A stretch of 55,358 bases of DNA from an uncultured Prevotellaceae bacterium (GCA_902771785.1 CACXYH010000024.1:1-55358); one strand, 5' to 3'; numbered from the stretch's first letter, positions 1-8,945 are shown. A program made the numbers and translations. The notes: generated by a model not told the origin, from the sequence alone.

Positions 1-48
1 CGTATCATTTGCATTTTTGAAAAATGAGAGGAGCTAAGAAAGAGTGTG

Positions 49-106
49 TAAATTATATTTATATATTATATATATTATAATATATATAATATATAAATAT
101 AATTTA
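49..106. repeat. Perfect 58-bp A/T-only palindrome
   Basis: Every base from 49 to 77 pairs with its mirror from 106 back to 78, with no mismatch and no loop, and there is no G or C inside. Pairing stops at 48 (g) against 107 (a). In a GC-rich genome this can extrude as a cruciform in DNA or form a 29-bp RNA hairpin. It has no T-run of its own beyond the stem. Function is unknown; a terminator for a gene outside the window, or a small mobile repeat, are options. Confidence 0.9.
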
Positions 107-142
107 ATGGCTGGGTTCGGAAAAATGAAAAATCGTAATGAT

Positions 143-182
143 ACGTCGTTACGTCGTTACGTCGTTACGCCGTTACGCCGTC
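143..182. repeat. 8-bp tandem repeat, five copies
   Basis: Five consecutive 8-mers: ACGTCGTT three times, then ACGCCGTT, then ACGCCGTC. The change from T to C is progressive, as in a decaying microsatellite. No role is visible. Confidence 0.85.
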
Positions 183-286
183 AAGGTGTTTCACCACTGC
201 AACATGCGCAACATGAAGGGGAAAATGCATTTCGACGACCTCGATTTTAACATTTCAAACTTTTTTGAAATTAATCGGGGGAACAC

Positions 287-317
287 TTGTTTTGCTTTAT
301 TATTATATGTAACTTTG
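287..317 (+). promoter_or_regulatory. Possible Bacteroidota promoter with no gene behind it
   Basis: TAACTTTG at 310-317 fits the Bacteroidota -7 element TAnnTTTG, with TTG at 287-289 and a 20-bp spacer as a -33 match. Transcription would run right into the 3' end of the leftward beta-helix gene. There is no convincing ORF, so it could drive an antisense or small RNA, or be chance. Confidence 0.4.
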
Positions 318-479
318 CATTGCATTTGAGAGAGGAAAAAGTGGTTGATTCTGACGGTGGGCCGCGGCGATTCAGTCGACAAATTGCATCGGTTCAGCCA
401 ATGAAAAGGGGCCATTCAGCCGGCAAACAACTCCATTCCATCACGCTCTCTGCGAGAGAGCTCCAAATATAAATCACAC

Positions 480-2717
480 TTAGAACTTCCAATCCGCCTG
501 CAACCGATGGAGCATAGTGGTGCTTTCTCCGCAGGAGCCGGTGTGCTGAATGGCAATGCCGCCAAAGGAGTTGGGAGCAACGGTGGCGCTCAGGTGAACC
601 TCGTGGGGCAGCGTCGAATCAGACGGTTTGGGCGTCTTGGTGGTGACGTCGGCAGCGAGGCGCCCGTCGAGATAGCTGAGGACGATGGTGCAGCCGGTGC
701 GATAGCAGGTAGACGAGACAGGCTCTGTGAGCTGACGGGTAACGCCGTTCTGATACTCCACCAAATAGAAGTCGACGGCCTTAGCATGCTTGGTGGTGCG
801 GATGATGCGCAGGGCATAGCCCGTGAGCGTGCGAGTATCGAACTTCAGGCAGACGTCCATATACTGCCCGGTAGCCGAGCCGAAGCCCTGTCCGGCAGTC
901 TTCGTGGGGTCGACGCAGAGGGTGAGCGTCATAGGGCCATATTTCTTTTCCAGCGGCGTGTACATGAGGCGGGCACCACGCTGAGCCTGCAACAGGCCAC
1001 GACCCACGGCGCCGTTATAGCCCTCGCCATACTCCCACATGGGGCGGTCGCGGCGGAAGCTCCAATCGAACTCATGAGTGTCGGCAGGCTTGAAGCCATC
1101 CACGGTCCAATAGCCTTCGAGCACCTGCGGCTGCCACAGGCAGGGGAAGTCGCTGAAATCGGTCGCAAGTGTCGACGCCTTCACCGCCTTCTTCACCCGC
1201 TTCTCGACCTCTGTGGCCTTCGTGTCAAGGCTTCGCTGATGGCGGGGCTCGATGCGGGCCGAGAGCAGACAGCCGGCATCGGCTTCGGTGAGGGTGTAGG
1301 TGCGCTGCGGAGCATCGTGGCTGACGCTCACAGGAATGCCGTTGCGCAGCCAGGTGATGTCTGATTCGTCGCGCCTTCCCTGCAGGTCGAGGGCATAATC
1401 GAGGCTGGCCACACCCTGCCTGACAACGATGCGCGGCTGGCGCAGGAAGGCAGGAGCAGGCAGCAGGCTGGGCTTCACCACCAGATGGCACGCTGCCTGA
1501 CGGCCGTCGGGGGTCGTAGCAACAAGGGTAACGGCGGCATCGTCGTCGGTTTGGTTGGTGGGCACGACGACCACAGAATCGCCCCTAACGGCTGAAAGCG
1601 ACACGAGCGACTGACACTCGGCATGCACGCTCCAGCTGACGGGCTGTCCGCCAGACGACTGCACGCGGAGCATCAGCGGCTGGTCGGCGGCTGTGCGCAG
1701 GGAGGCGTCGCGCGGAATAACGGCGAGATAAGGCGGTTCAAGCCCCTCGAAGCCCTGCATGACGACGGTGTTCTGCGGTTGCCGGCTGCCGATGGTGTAG
1801 GGACGGCCGTTGAGCGTGAAGTTCTGCTGATAGCAGCGCAGCCAAGGTTGTGGATAGGCCGTCCAGCCGATATAGACGTCCTGGGGCGCATGATAGCGGC
1901 AATCGACGACGGTGACAGGTCCGCCCTGCTTGCAGAAGTACATTTCGCGGTTGTTGCTGTGCACGAAGAAGTCGCAGTCGATGAACAGGGCGCCTGCGCC
2001 GCTGGTACTCCAGAAGGGCTTCTGGCCGTAGAGGCCGAAGGTGCAGTGGCGATAGGTGGCGCGGCCGTTGAGGGCGTCGTCGGTGCACTCGAAGTGGCAG
2101 TCTTCGTAGTAGGAGTGCCGGGCGCCGTTGAGGGGATTCAGATTCAATCGGCTGATGAAGCGCACGTTGCGGGCCACGAGCTGGCGTCCGCGGACGTAGC
2201 CCACGTGAGCCTGAGTGATGGCCTCGCTACGCTTCTTGCGCGAGAGCGAGGGGTTGAGCGGGTAGTCGAGGTCTACGTTGCAGTAGTTGCCCATCGTGAG
2301 GTTCTCAACGTAGAGGTCGTCGACGTGGAAATCAAACATGGTGAAGTTGCCGACGGCACCCTGCGTCTGTCCGCGCTGCGAGGCGAGCACGGTGTTGCGG
2401 GCGTCGGCATCGAGGCCGATGAGCCGTAGCTTGGGTGCACGGACGACCATACCAAAGGGTCCGCCGCCGTTGCCAACGACCACAGCGGGCGTATCAGGAT
2501 TGTCAATCCAGTAGACGTAAGGCGCAATGTAGAGGGTAGTGCTGTCGCTGAAGTGGCGTGCAGCCTCCTGGAAGGTGTTGTAGGTGTGCTGACGTGCTGC
2601 CACCTCGGCATCGCTGAGCGAGCCGTCGAGCAGCAGGTGGTGGGCGTCGAGCGCTGGCTGGGCGGCTGCACGCAGGCAGAGGGCGGCCAGGACGAGCGCC
2701 GTGAGCAGCTGTTTCAT
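480..2717 (-). CDS. Secreted right-handed beta-helix (pectin-lyase-fold) protein
   Basis: The 745-residue product starts with a signal peptide (MKQLLTALVLAALCLRAAAQ, cleavage after about residue 20). Residues about 40-330 read as a pectinesterase/pectin-lyase-like parallel beta-helix: repeated short strands such as DLYVENLTM, ARNVRFIS, YRHCTFG and FIDCDFFV. Two Ig-like stretches follow (about 340-430 and 435-520), then a C-terminal jelly-roll, concanavalin-like part. I cannot point to the catalytic aspartates of a pectin methylesterase, so enzyme activity is unproven; carbohydrate binding or esterase action outside the cell is the likely area. Its ATG overlaps the glsB stop (ATGA, 2714-2717), so translation is probably coupled. 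It is the last gene of the gls operon, which is odd for a secreted carbohydrate-active protein. Confidence 0.75.
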   Translation of the reverse strand: MKQLLTALVLAALCLRAAAQPALDAHHLLLDGSLSDAEVAARQHTYNTFQEAARHFSDSTTLYIAPYVYWIDNPDTPAVVVGNGGGPFGMVVRAPKLRLIGLDADARNTVLASQRGQTQGAVGNFTMFDFHVDDLYVENLTMGNYCNVDLDYPLNPSLSRKKRSEAITQAHVGYVRGRQLVARNVRFISRLNLNPLNGARHSYYEDCHFECTDDALNGRATYRHCTFGLYGQKPFWSTSGAGALFIDCDFFVHSNNREMYFCKQGGPVTVVDCRYHAPQDVYIGWTAYPQPWLRCYQQNFTLNGRPYTIGSRQPQNTVVMQGFEGLEPPYLAVIPRDASLRTAADQPLMLRVQSSGGQPVSWSVHAECQSLVSLSAVRGDSVVVVPTNQTDDDAAVTLVATTPDGRQAACHLVVKPSLLPAPAFLRQPRIVVRQGVASLDYALDLQGRRDESDITWLRNGIPVSVSHDAPQRTYTLTEADAGCLLSARIEPRHQRSLDTKATEVEKRVKKAVKASTLATDFSDFPCLWQPQVLEGYWTVDGFKPADTHEFDWSFRRDRPMWEYGEGYNGAVGRGLLQAQRGARLMYTPLEKKYGPMTLTLCVDPTKTAGQGFGSATGQYMDVCLKFDTRTLTGYALRIIRTTKHAKAVDFYLVEYQNGVTRQLTEPVSSTCYRTGCTIVLSYLDGRLAADVTTKTPKPSDSTLPHEVHLSATVAPNSFGGIAIQHTGSCGESTTMLHRLQADWKF

Positions 2718-3703
2718 CGTTCTTTGTAAATCACTTTGTTGGCTCCGCTGGTAATCTTCAAGGCTTCTGGATGCTCCTTGATAAACGAGTCGATGTGACG
2801 TACTTTCTTCTCCTCCAGTATCTCGTCCATCGCAATGAGAATGCCCGTCTCCTCCACATCGCCAAAGCCGTAGTTGATGGCGGTGCCGAAGAGTTTCATG
2901 GTGGGCGAAAGGCTCATGTAGGCATTCACCAGCGGTGGAATGTTGTAGCCCAGTTTTCGTATTTCTGTGTTCAGTATCTTGTAGTCGTCCTTAAAGTCGC
3001 TGCCGCAGAAGAGCTGCTGCAGCTCCTGCTCGTCGGCCTCGATTTTGAGCGGTTTCATCGGGATGATGAGGTGCTCCTTGTCGTCGAAGTGTTTCTTGAG
3101 GAAGTAGAGAATCATGTCGCGTCCCTTGCGAATGTAGCTGGGGTACATGGTCATCTTGCCGAAGAAGTACTTCACGTTGGGCATGATCACCGTCAGCGCG
3201 CCCAGGCCGTCCCACAGGTTGTCGAGGGCAAAGAGGCTCTTGGCTCCCATGCGCGTGCTCTGATAGGGCAGCGAGACGAACGAGCGTCCCAGCTCGATGG
3301 TGTAGGGCATGTAGTCGCGGATGAACTTCTCAGAGAAGTGGAACATGTGGCTGGTGGCCAGCCGAGGCTGCCCGTTGTCGTCGATTTCCCATTTCGTGCC
3401 CTCCAGATAGCGGTATCCGCCAATGATTTCATTAGCCTCAGGATTCCACACGATGAGCTGCTTGTAGCAGTTTTCACAGGTGTCGAACTCGTCGATATCC
3501 ATCGACTTGCCGGTGCCGCCACCTGCCTCACGAAACGCTATTTCGCGCAGGCGACCTATCTCTTTCATCACGTTGGGCGCATTGTGATGGGTGATGATGA
3601 AGATTTCGTTGTGGCTCTTATTGGTCATGCGCAACTGCTTGTCGGGCGTAAGCTCGCTCTTAAGCACCTCAACTGGAATGGGTTCGATGATGGGTTGTTC
3701 CAT
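2714..3703 (-). CDS. glsB: Glycine-lipid N-acyltransferase, GNAT family (GlsB-like)
   Basis: 329 residues related to OlsB-type ornithine/glycine N-acyltransferases of the acetyltransferase (GNAT) fold. In Bacteroides, GlsB transfers a 3-hydroxy-acyl chain to the glycine amino group, giving lyso-glycine lipid. Recognisable parts are the GNAT-like centre with IIGGYRYLEG, ELGRSFVS and ALDNLWDGLG. The protein has no signal peptide and probably works at the inner face of the membrane. It lies 33 bp after glsA and overlaps the next gene by 4 bp, so the three form one operon. Symbol assigned from resemblance and from the glsA neighbour. Confidence 0.8.
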   Translation of the reverse strand: MEQPIIEPIPVEVLKSELTPDKQLRMTNKSHNEIFIITHHNAPNVMKEIGRLREIAFREAGGGTGKSMDIDEFDTCENCYKQLIVWNPEANEIIGGYRYLEGTKWEIDDNGQPRLATSHMFHFSEKFIRDYMPYTIELGRSFVSLPYQSTRMGAKSLFALDNLWDGLGALTVIMPNVKYFFGKMTMYPSYIRKGRDMILYFLKKHFDDKEHLIIPMKPLKIEADEQELQQLFCGSDFKDDYKILNTEIRKLGYNIPPLVNAYMSLSPTMKLFGTAINYGFGDVEETGILIAMDEILEEKKVRHIDSFIKEHPEALKITSGANKVIYKER

Positions 3704-3736
3704 TTTTTCAGGACGTTATTCGTTATGATTAGGACT

Positions 3737-4570
3737 TTATAATTTCAGTTTGTACACCTCATCCTGCACGTAGGCTGCCCATTCGGCCGGCGTCTTCGAA
3801 TGGTCGAAGGTCTGCCAGGGAATTGGTTTGCCTATCTTCACAGGAAACGTGTTGCCGGTATTCTTAAACATCTCATCCACAAGGAAGAGCATCGCAATGT
3901 TGACTTTCTTCACCAGGCGGTCGCTGATGTTCGACAGACGGTAGAAGAAGTCGCTGTTGCGCCCGCCGAAATGGATGGGAACCACATCGCGATGGGTCTC
4001 GACACTCTTGGTGATGAAGGTTTTCTTCCAGGGAAGGTCGCGAATTTCACCGTTACGCTTGCGCGAGCAGAGGCCCGCGGGGAACATGAGCATGTGGAAG
4101 TCGCTGTTGAAGCCCGCTTCGACCATAGCCGGAAAGTTGCGGCTCTGCTTGCCCGTCTTGTTGATGGGAATACAGAGGGGTGCCAATCCAGGCAGGTTCA
4201 TCAGCAGGTCGTTCACCAGATAACGGAAGCGGCCGTCGTAGTGCTTTCCTATCACGGAACCCAGCGCCACGCCGTCGATGCCACCCATAGGGTGGTTGCT
4301 GACGAAGGTATAGAGGCGGCCGTCGTCCTTAGGCGGCAGATTCTCCATGCCCTCAACCTCAAGCGTCGTCGAGAGAAAGTCCATGCAGGCCTCGAGCCAA
4401 GGCGTGCCCTTCAGGTCGCGGCTACGCCACAGAAACTCGTTCACCTGGTCTTCATGCGCTATGCGCTTCAGCCAGTTTACAGCCACTCCAGGCACCCAGC
4501 GCGCATTCTTTCCAAGCTTTCCCTTCAGAATCTCCTCAATGTCAACCGTCTTCTCGGTAATTGTAGTCAT
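3737..4570 (-). CDS. glsA: Lysophospholipid-type O-acyltransferase (GlsA-like, PlsC fold)
   Basis: 277 residues of the LPLAT/PlsC acyltransferase superfamily. The motif-I region is NHPMGGIDG (about 92-100), where His93 and Asp99 are five residues apart, one more than the usual HX4D. A second block, FPAGLCSRKRNG (about 163-174), matches the phosphate/acyl-acceptor motif. In Bacteroides, GlsA adds the second acyl chain to lyso-glycine lipid, completing the product begun by GlsB. It is first in the operon, and its promoter probably lies at 4597-4604, about 30 bp upstream, divergent from mraZ. Confidence 0.8.
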   Translation of the reverse strand: MTTITEKTVDIEEILKGKLGKNARWVPGVAVNWLKRIAHEDQVNEFLWRSRDLKGTPWLEACMDFLSTTLEVEGMENLPPKDDGRLYTFVSNHPMGGIDGVALGSVIGKHYDGRFRYLVNDLLMNLPGLAPLCIPINKTGKQSRNFPAMVEAGFNSDFHMLMFPAGLCSRKRNGEIRDLPWKKTFITKSVETHRDVVPIHFGGRNSDFFYRLSNISDRLVKKVNIAMLFLVDEMFKNTGNTFPVKIGKPIPWQTFDHSKTPAEWAAYVQDEVYKLKL

Positions 4571-4596
4571 TGCTTCTCTATAGCTTTATGAAGTTG

Positions 4597-4604
4597 CAAA
4601 AGTA
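4597..4604 (-). promoter_or_regulatory. -7 element for the gls operon
   Basis: Read on the minus strand this is TACTTTTG, a TAnnTTTG match, about 27 bp before the glsA ATG. No good -33 TTTG is seen at the usual 19-21 bp. Confidence 0.5.
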
Positions 4605-4805
4605 CACAAAAACTTTCGAATAGCCTACATTTTAACGTAAAAAAGCACTCTTTCCCATACATTTTTCAACCCGCCCCTGCCCGACACGCTGCAAGCATGG
4701 ATGCAAAATGCAGAAAAAACGACTGCACAACACCCCCCATTGTGAGCAAAACAGAGGACCGTTTTGTCGCAGAAAAATACTTTTTTGAAAGTTTTTTGAA
4801 AAAAA

Positions 4806-4831
4806 GTGGGGAATTGTGGGGCGGAGTGGAG
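4806..4831 (+). promoter_or_regulatory. Three phased MraZ-type boxes (operator of the dcw cluster)
   Basis: GTGGGG at 4806-4811, GTGGGG at 4816-4821 and GTGGAG at 4826-4831 repeat exactly every 10 bp. MraZ of other bacteria binds direct TGGGN repeats with 5-bp spacers upstream of its own gene, which is this layout. The boxes occupy the -33 zone of the mraZ promoter, so bound MraZ would block transcription. Binding is inferred, not shown. Confidence 0.7.
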
Positions 4832-4840
4832 GAAATGTAT

Positions 4841-4848
4841 TATCTTTG
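4841..4848 (+). promoter_or_regulatory. -7 element of the mraZ/dcw promoter
   Basis: TATCTTTG, a perfect TAnnTTTG match, 29 bp before the mraZ ATG. The usual -33 position falls inside the MraZ boxes and has no clear TTTG, as for an activator-free or repressed promoter. Confidence 0.75.
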
Positions 4849-4877
4849 TACGCGAAAACGATTAAAGTAAAGTACGC

Positions 4878-5333
4878 ATGCGTTTTTTTGGTAATATAGA
4901 AGCGAAGACCGACGCGAAAGGAAGAGTTTTCCTGCCCGCAACATTCCGCAAGGTGCTACAAGCATCGGGCGAGGAGTCGCTGGTAGTGCGCACCGACCTG
5001 AGCGAGCAGTGCCTCGTGCTCTACCCTGAGAGCGTGTGGAACAAGCGCATGGACGAAATGTTTGCACGCGCCGAAGACTTCGACGACGACGAGCGGCTGG
5101 TGGTCCGACAGTATGTGGCCCAGGCCGAAATGGTGACGCTCGACGGAAACGGGCGCTTCCTGCTTTCCAAACGACTCCTGCAAGCGGCGGGCATCAACCA
5201 ATGCGTGCGCTTCCTGGGAATGAACGACACCATAGAAATCTGGGCGACGGAGCGCACCGAGCAAACGTTCCTGCCAAAGGACGAGTTCAAGGCGCGCATC
5301 AAAGCCATCATGAAGAAAAACCCCGATCAATGA
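4878..5333 (+). CDS. mraZ: Transcriptional regulator MraZ
   Basis: 151 residues with two AbrB-like MraZ domains, marked by DxxGR at 12-16 (DAKGR) and again at 89-93 (DGNGR). In other bacteria MraZ forms ring oligomers and represses the division and cell-wall cluster it heads. Here it is the first gene of that cluster and has three matching direct repeats upstream at 4806-4831. Its stop overlaps the rsmH start (ATGATGA), so the two are translationally coupled. Confidence 0.95.
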   Translation: MRFFGNIEAKTDAKGRVFLPATFRKVLQASGEESLVVRTDLSEQCLVLYPESVWNKRMDEMFARAEDFDDDERLVVRQYVAQAEMVTLDGNGRFLLSKRLLQAAGINQCVRFLGMNDTIEIWATERTEQTFLPKDEFKARIKAIMKKNPDQ

Positions 5334-6250
5334 TGATAACCACTGCCGACACATATCACGTATCTGTGCTGCTTAAGGAAAGCATCGACGGGCTGGACAT
5401 CCAGCCCGATGGTGTCTACGTAGACGTCACCTTCGGGGGCGGCGGACACTCACGCGAGATACTCAGACGACTCGGTCCGAAAGGGCGGCTCTACAGCTTC
5501 GACCAGGATGCCGACGCCGAGAAAAACATCATCGACGACGACAGGCTGACCTTCGTCAGAAGCAATTTCAGATATGTGAAGAACTGGATGAGATACTACG
5601 AGGTAGACCACATCGACGGGCTGCTGGCCGACCTGGGAGTGTCGAGCCATCACTTCGACGACGAGAGCAGAGGCTTCTCATTCCGGTTTGAAGACGCACC
5701 ACTCGACATGCGCATGAACAAGCGGGCGGCAACAACCGCTGCCGACGTGGTGAACAACTACACGGAGGAGCAGCTGAGCGACGTATTCTACCTCTACGGC
5801 GAACTGAAAACAGCACGCCGGATAGCCGCAGCCATCGTGAAAGCCCGTCAGACGAAGCGCATCGAGACAGCACACGACCTGATGGAAGCCACCGAGAAAT
5901 TCTTCGCCCGCGAACACGAGAAGAAAGATATGGCCCGACTCTTCCAGGCACTGCGCATCGAGGTGAACCACGAAATGGAGGCACTCAAGGAAATGCTCAA
6001 CGGAGCATGCGAGCTGCTCGGCAAGGGAGGACGCCTCAGCGTGATAACCTATCACTCGCTCGAAGACCGCATCGTGAAAAACATGATGAAGGCCGGCAAT
6101 GCCGAAGGGCACGTGGAGCAGGACTTCTTCGGACGCATCCAGGCTCCGCTGCGCGCCGTAGGCAATAAAGTCATCACGCCCAGCGACGAAGAGATAGAGC
6201 GTAATCCGCGCAGCCGAAGCGCCAAACTGAGAATAGCAGAAAAAATATAG
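5330..6250 (+). CDS. rsmH: 16S rRNA (cytosine-1402-N4)-methyltransferase RsmH
   Basis: 306 residues from the ATG at 5330, which overlaps the mraZ stop; a second in-frame ATG follows at 5333. An upstream in-frame extension exists but runs inside mraZ and is not protein-like. The SAM-binding signature is clear: VTFGGGGHS (about 33-41) and SFDQD (56-60). It methylates N4 of C1402 in the ribosomal P site. Also called MraW; second gene of the dcw cluster, as in most bacteria. Confidence 0.95.
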   Translation: MMITTADTYHVSVLLKESIDGLDIQPDGVYVDVTFGGGGHSREILRRLGPKGRLYSFDQDADAEKNIIDDDRLTFVRSNFRYVKNWMRYYEVDHIDGLLADLGVSSHHFDDESRGFSFRFEDAPLDMRMNKRAATTAADVVNNYTEEQLSDVFYLYGELKTARRIAAAIVKARQTKRIETAHDLMEATEKFFAREHEKKDMARLFQALRIEVNHEMEALKEMLNGACELLGKGGRLSVITYHSLEDRIVKNMMKAGNAEGHVEQDFFGRIQAPLRAVGNKVITPSDEEIERNPRSRSAKLRIAEKI

Positions 6251-6255
6251 ACAAC

Positions 6256-6717
6256 ATGGCAGATACTGACAACGAGAAACTAACAGCCCAGCAGCCGGAG
6301 CCCCAAGAGCCAGAGCTGCAGAAAGAAGAACCGACGCAGTCGACGCTCGACCAAATCAGGCAGGCCGCCAAAGAAGACGACTCGCAACCTGTAGGTACGC
6401 TCACGCTGCGCACCATCCTCGGTGGCGACATCCTGACGGCCGACTTCATGCGCCGCCAGATATGGCTGTTCGTGCTCATCATGCTGTTCACCGTCGTCTA
6501 CGTAGCCTTCCGCTATCAGTGCCAACAGGACATGCTCACCATCGACCGCCTTGAGAAAGAGCTGCTCGATGCCAAATACAAAGCCCTGTCGAGCTCAAGC
6601 AACCTGACCGAGAAATGCCGCGAGAGCCACGTGCTCGAGGTGCTGCGGCAGAACCACGATAGCCTGCTGCAAGTAAGCGGGCACCCACCTTATATAATTA
6701 ATGTACCCGAGGAGTAA
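6256..6717 (+). CDS. ftsL: FtsL-like cell-division protein
   Basis: 153 residues with an acidic, Gln/Pro-rich cytoplasmic N-terminus (1-65), one membrane segment (about 69-86, WLFVLIMLFTVVYVAF) and a periplasmic coiled-coil with ESHVLEVL. This is the FtsL type of Bacteroidota, recognised by size, topology and position between rsmH and ftsI rather than by strong sequence identity. It would join FtsQ and the FtsB-like partner at the division site to activate FtsW/FtsI. The cytoplasmic tail is longer than in E. coli. Confidence 0.8.
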   Translation: MADTDNEKLTAQQPEPQEPELQKEEPTQSTLDQIRQAAKEDDSQPVGTLTLRTILGGDILTADFMRRQIWLFVLIMLFTVVYVAFRYQCQQDMLTIDRLEKELLDAKYKALSSSSNLTEKCRESHVLEVLRQNHDSLLQVSGHPPYIINVPEE

Positions 6718-6729
6718 GCGAGAGAAAAG

Positions 6730-8925
6730 ATGAGTAAGTTCAAGAAAGAAAAAGTACTGCCACGCTACACGGCCATCGCCGTTGTGCTGACCATCATCGG
6801 TGTTGCCATCATTGGCAAGGCCTTCTACATCATGACGGTCAAGAAAGACTACTGGACCGAAGTGGCATCGAAAATGAAACGCGACAGCGTGAGCGTGAAG
6901 CCTAACCGCGGCAACATCCTGAGCTGCGACGGCCAGCTCATGGCATCGAGCATCCCTGAGTACAAAGTGTTCATGGACTTCCAGGCGGGCGACCCGCTCG
7001 ACACGGCGTGGACGCGCAAGCGCGACTCTCTGTGGTACGAAAAGATTGACAGCATCAGCATGATGCTCAACGAGATATTCCCCTCCCGCAGCGCTGCCGA
7101 GTTTAAAGCCAACCTGCAGGAAGGTCACGACAAGCGTCTGAAGAACGGCACCATAGGCGCACGCCACTGGCCCATCTGGCCGCGACGCATCGACTACAGC
7201 ACCTACTGCGAAGTAAAGAAAATACCGTTCTTCAACCTTCCCACCAACAAGGGCGGCTTCCATCGCGAGGAGTTCAACGCCCGTCGGCGTCCCTTCGGAT
7301 CGCTTGCGCAGCGCACCGTAGGCATCATGTTCGGCGCCAAAGACACGGCCCGCTGCGGCATCGAGCTCTCTTACGACTCTATCCTGCGTGGACAGAACGG
7401 CCTTGTCCACCACCAGAAAGTGCTCAATAAGTACATGGACATCACCGTAGCACCTCCCATCGACGGAGCCGACATCGTGACTACTATCGATGTGGGCATG
7501 CAGGATCTGGCCGAACGGGCACTCATCGAGGAAATGAAGTTGCCGGAAGTAAATGCCGAGATGGGCGTAGCCATCCTGATGGAAGTGAAGACGGGCGACG
7601 TGAAGGCCATCGTCAACATGACCCGATGCGAAGACGGGAAGTATAGAGAGGTGGTCAACAATGCCATCAGTCATCGATGCGAGCCTGGTTCCGTGTTTAA
7701 AGTGGCCTCCTTCCTCGTGGCACTCGACGACGGAGTGGTAGACACCAGCTTCGTCATCCACACGGGTTGCGGCGTGATGAACATGCACGGACGCGACATG
7801 AAAGACCACAACTGGCGACGCGGAGGCTATCAGGACATCAACGTGGCACGCGCGCTCGAGGTCAGCTCCAACATCGGCGTCAGCTATGTCATCGACAAGT
7901 TCTATAACAACAACCCTGAGAAATACGTGCAAGGGCTCTACCGCGTAGGCATCGGACAGGACCTGCAGATTCCGCTGGTGGGCTATCTGCCACCCCAAAT
8001 CCGCATGCCCGATACCAAAACCACCAACCGTGCCCTCTACTGGAGTAAGACAACGCTACCCTGGATGAGCATCGGCTACGAGACGCAGATTGCACCCATC
8101 AACACGGTGACGTTCTACAACGCCATTGCCAACAACGGGAAAATGGTGCGTCCACGCTTCGTCAAACGCATCGTAAAGGACGGACAGACGCTGATAGAGA
8201 CGCAGCCCGAGGTCATCAAGGAGCAAATTGCCAAACCTCAGACCATCGCCACCATGCAGACCATTCTGGAGCATGTAGTGAGCCAAGGACTGGGAAAGAA
8301 GGCCGGCTCGCGTTCGTTCAAGGTGGCAGGTAAAACGGGTACGGCCCAGATTGCCGACGAGCACGGCGGCTATCACTCGGGCATCACTCGCTACTGGCTA
8401 TCGTTCTGCGGATACTTCCCCGCCGACGACCCTCGCTACACGTGCATCGTCTGTCTGAAAAAATCGGGTCTGCCGGCATCGGGTGGCGGCATGTCGGGTG
8501 TCGTATTCCATCATATCGCCGAGGGCGTGATGGCCCATCATCTGAAAATGCGCGTTGAAGATGCACGCGACAGCACCTCTATCCTGGTGCCAGAAGTCAA
8601 GAATGGCAACATGGTGGCAGCCGACTACGTGCTCAACAAGTTAGGCATCAAGACGTTTGGAGGCTGGAACGGAGCCTACCCGCACAGCGATCCCGTATGG
8701 GGAAAGGCCACTCGCGAGCGCGACAACGTGCAGCTGGCACAGGTAAAGAGCAACCTGGGCATCATGCCCGACGTCAGAGGAATGGGTGCCCGCGATGCCG
8801 TCTACATGCTGGAGCAGCGCGGACTCAAGGTGAAATTGCAAGGAACGGGACATATCAAGAAGCAGAGCATTCCTGAAGGAAGAAACCTGCAGCGAGGCAT
8901 GACCTGCGAACTGATACTTGAATAA
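6730..8925 (+). CDS. ftsI: Division-specific transpeptidase FtsI (class B PBP) with PASTA domain
   Basis: 731 residues: N-terminal membrane anchor (about 14-35), dimerisation region, then the penicillin-binding transpeptidase domain with all three motifs, SVFK (Ser321 nucleophile, Lys324), SSN (379-381) and KTG (535-537). A PASTA domain ends the protein (about 676-731, IMPDVRGMGARDAV). It cross-links septal peptidoglycan with FtsW. 12 bp after ftsL. Confidence 0.95.
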   Translation: MSKFKKEKVLPRYTAIAVVLTIIGVAIIGKAFYIMTVKKDYWTEVASKMKRDSVSVKPNRGNILSCDGQLMASSIPEYKVFMDFQAGDPLDTAWTRKRDSLWYEKIDSISMMLNEIFPSRSAAEFKANLQEGHDKRLKNGTIGARHWPIWPRRIDYSTYCEVKKIPFFNLPTNKGGFHREEFNARRRPFGSLAQRTVGIMFGAKDTARCGIELSYDSILRGQNGLVHHQKVLNKYMDITVAPPIDGADIVTTIDVGMQDLAERALIEEMKLPEVNAEMGVAILMEVKTGDVKAIVNMTRCEDGKYREVVNNAISHRCEPGSVFKVASFLVALDDGVVDTSFVIHTGCGVMNMHGRDMKDHNWRRGGYQDINVARALEVSSNIGVSYVIDKFYNNNPEKYVQGLYRVGIGQDLQIPLVGYLPPQIRMPDTKTTNRALYWSKTTLPWMSIGYETQIAPINTVTFYNAIANNGKMVRPRFVKRIVKDGQTLIETQPEVIKEQIAKPQTIATMQTILEHVVSQGLGKKAGSRSFKVAGKTGTAQIADEHGGYHSGITRYWLSFCGYFPADDPRYTCIVCLKKSGLPASGGGMSGVVFHHIAEGVMAHHLKMRVEDARDSTSILVPEVKNGNMVAADYVLNKLGIKTFGGWNGAYPHSDPVWGKATRERDNVQLAQVKSNLGIMPDVRGMGARDAVYMLEQRGLKVKLQGTGHIKKQSIPEGRNLQRGMTCELILE

Positions 8926-8945
8926 TATATAATAAGGTGTAGAAT

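Larger units (their letters stand above)
107..479. other. Gene-free left-end stretch
   Basis: No ORF here looks real: those present are short, low-complexity and overlap repeats. It holds an 8-bp tandem repeat (143-182), a -7-type promoter (310-317) and a 7-bp perfect hairpin at 445-461 (GCTCTCT, loop gcg, AGAGAGC). That hairpin lies just past the stop of the leftward beta-helix gene but has no T-run on either strand. Confidence 0.6.

Noticed and set aside
44-329. Short ORFs in the left-end AT-rich region
   Set aside because: They read through the palindrome and the 8-bp repeats and have no protein character.
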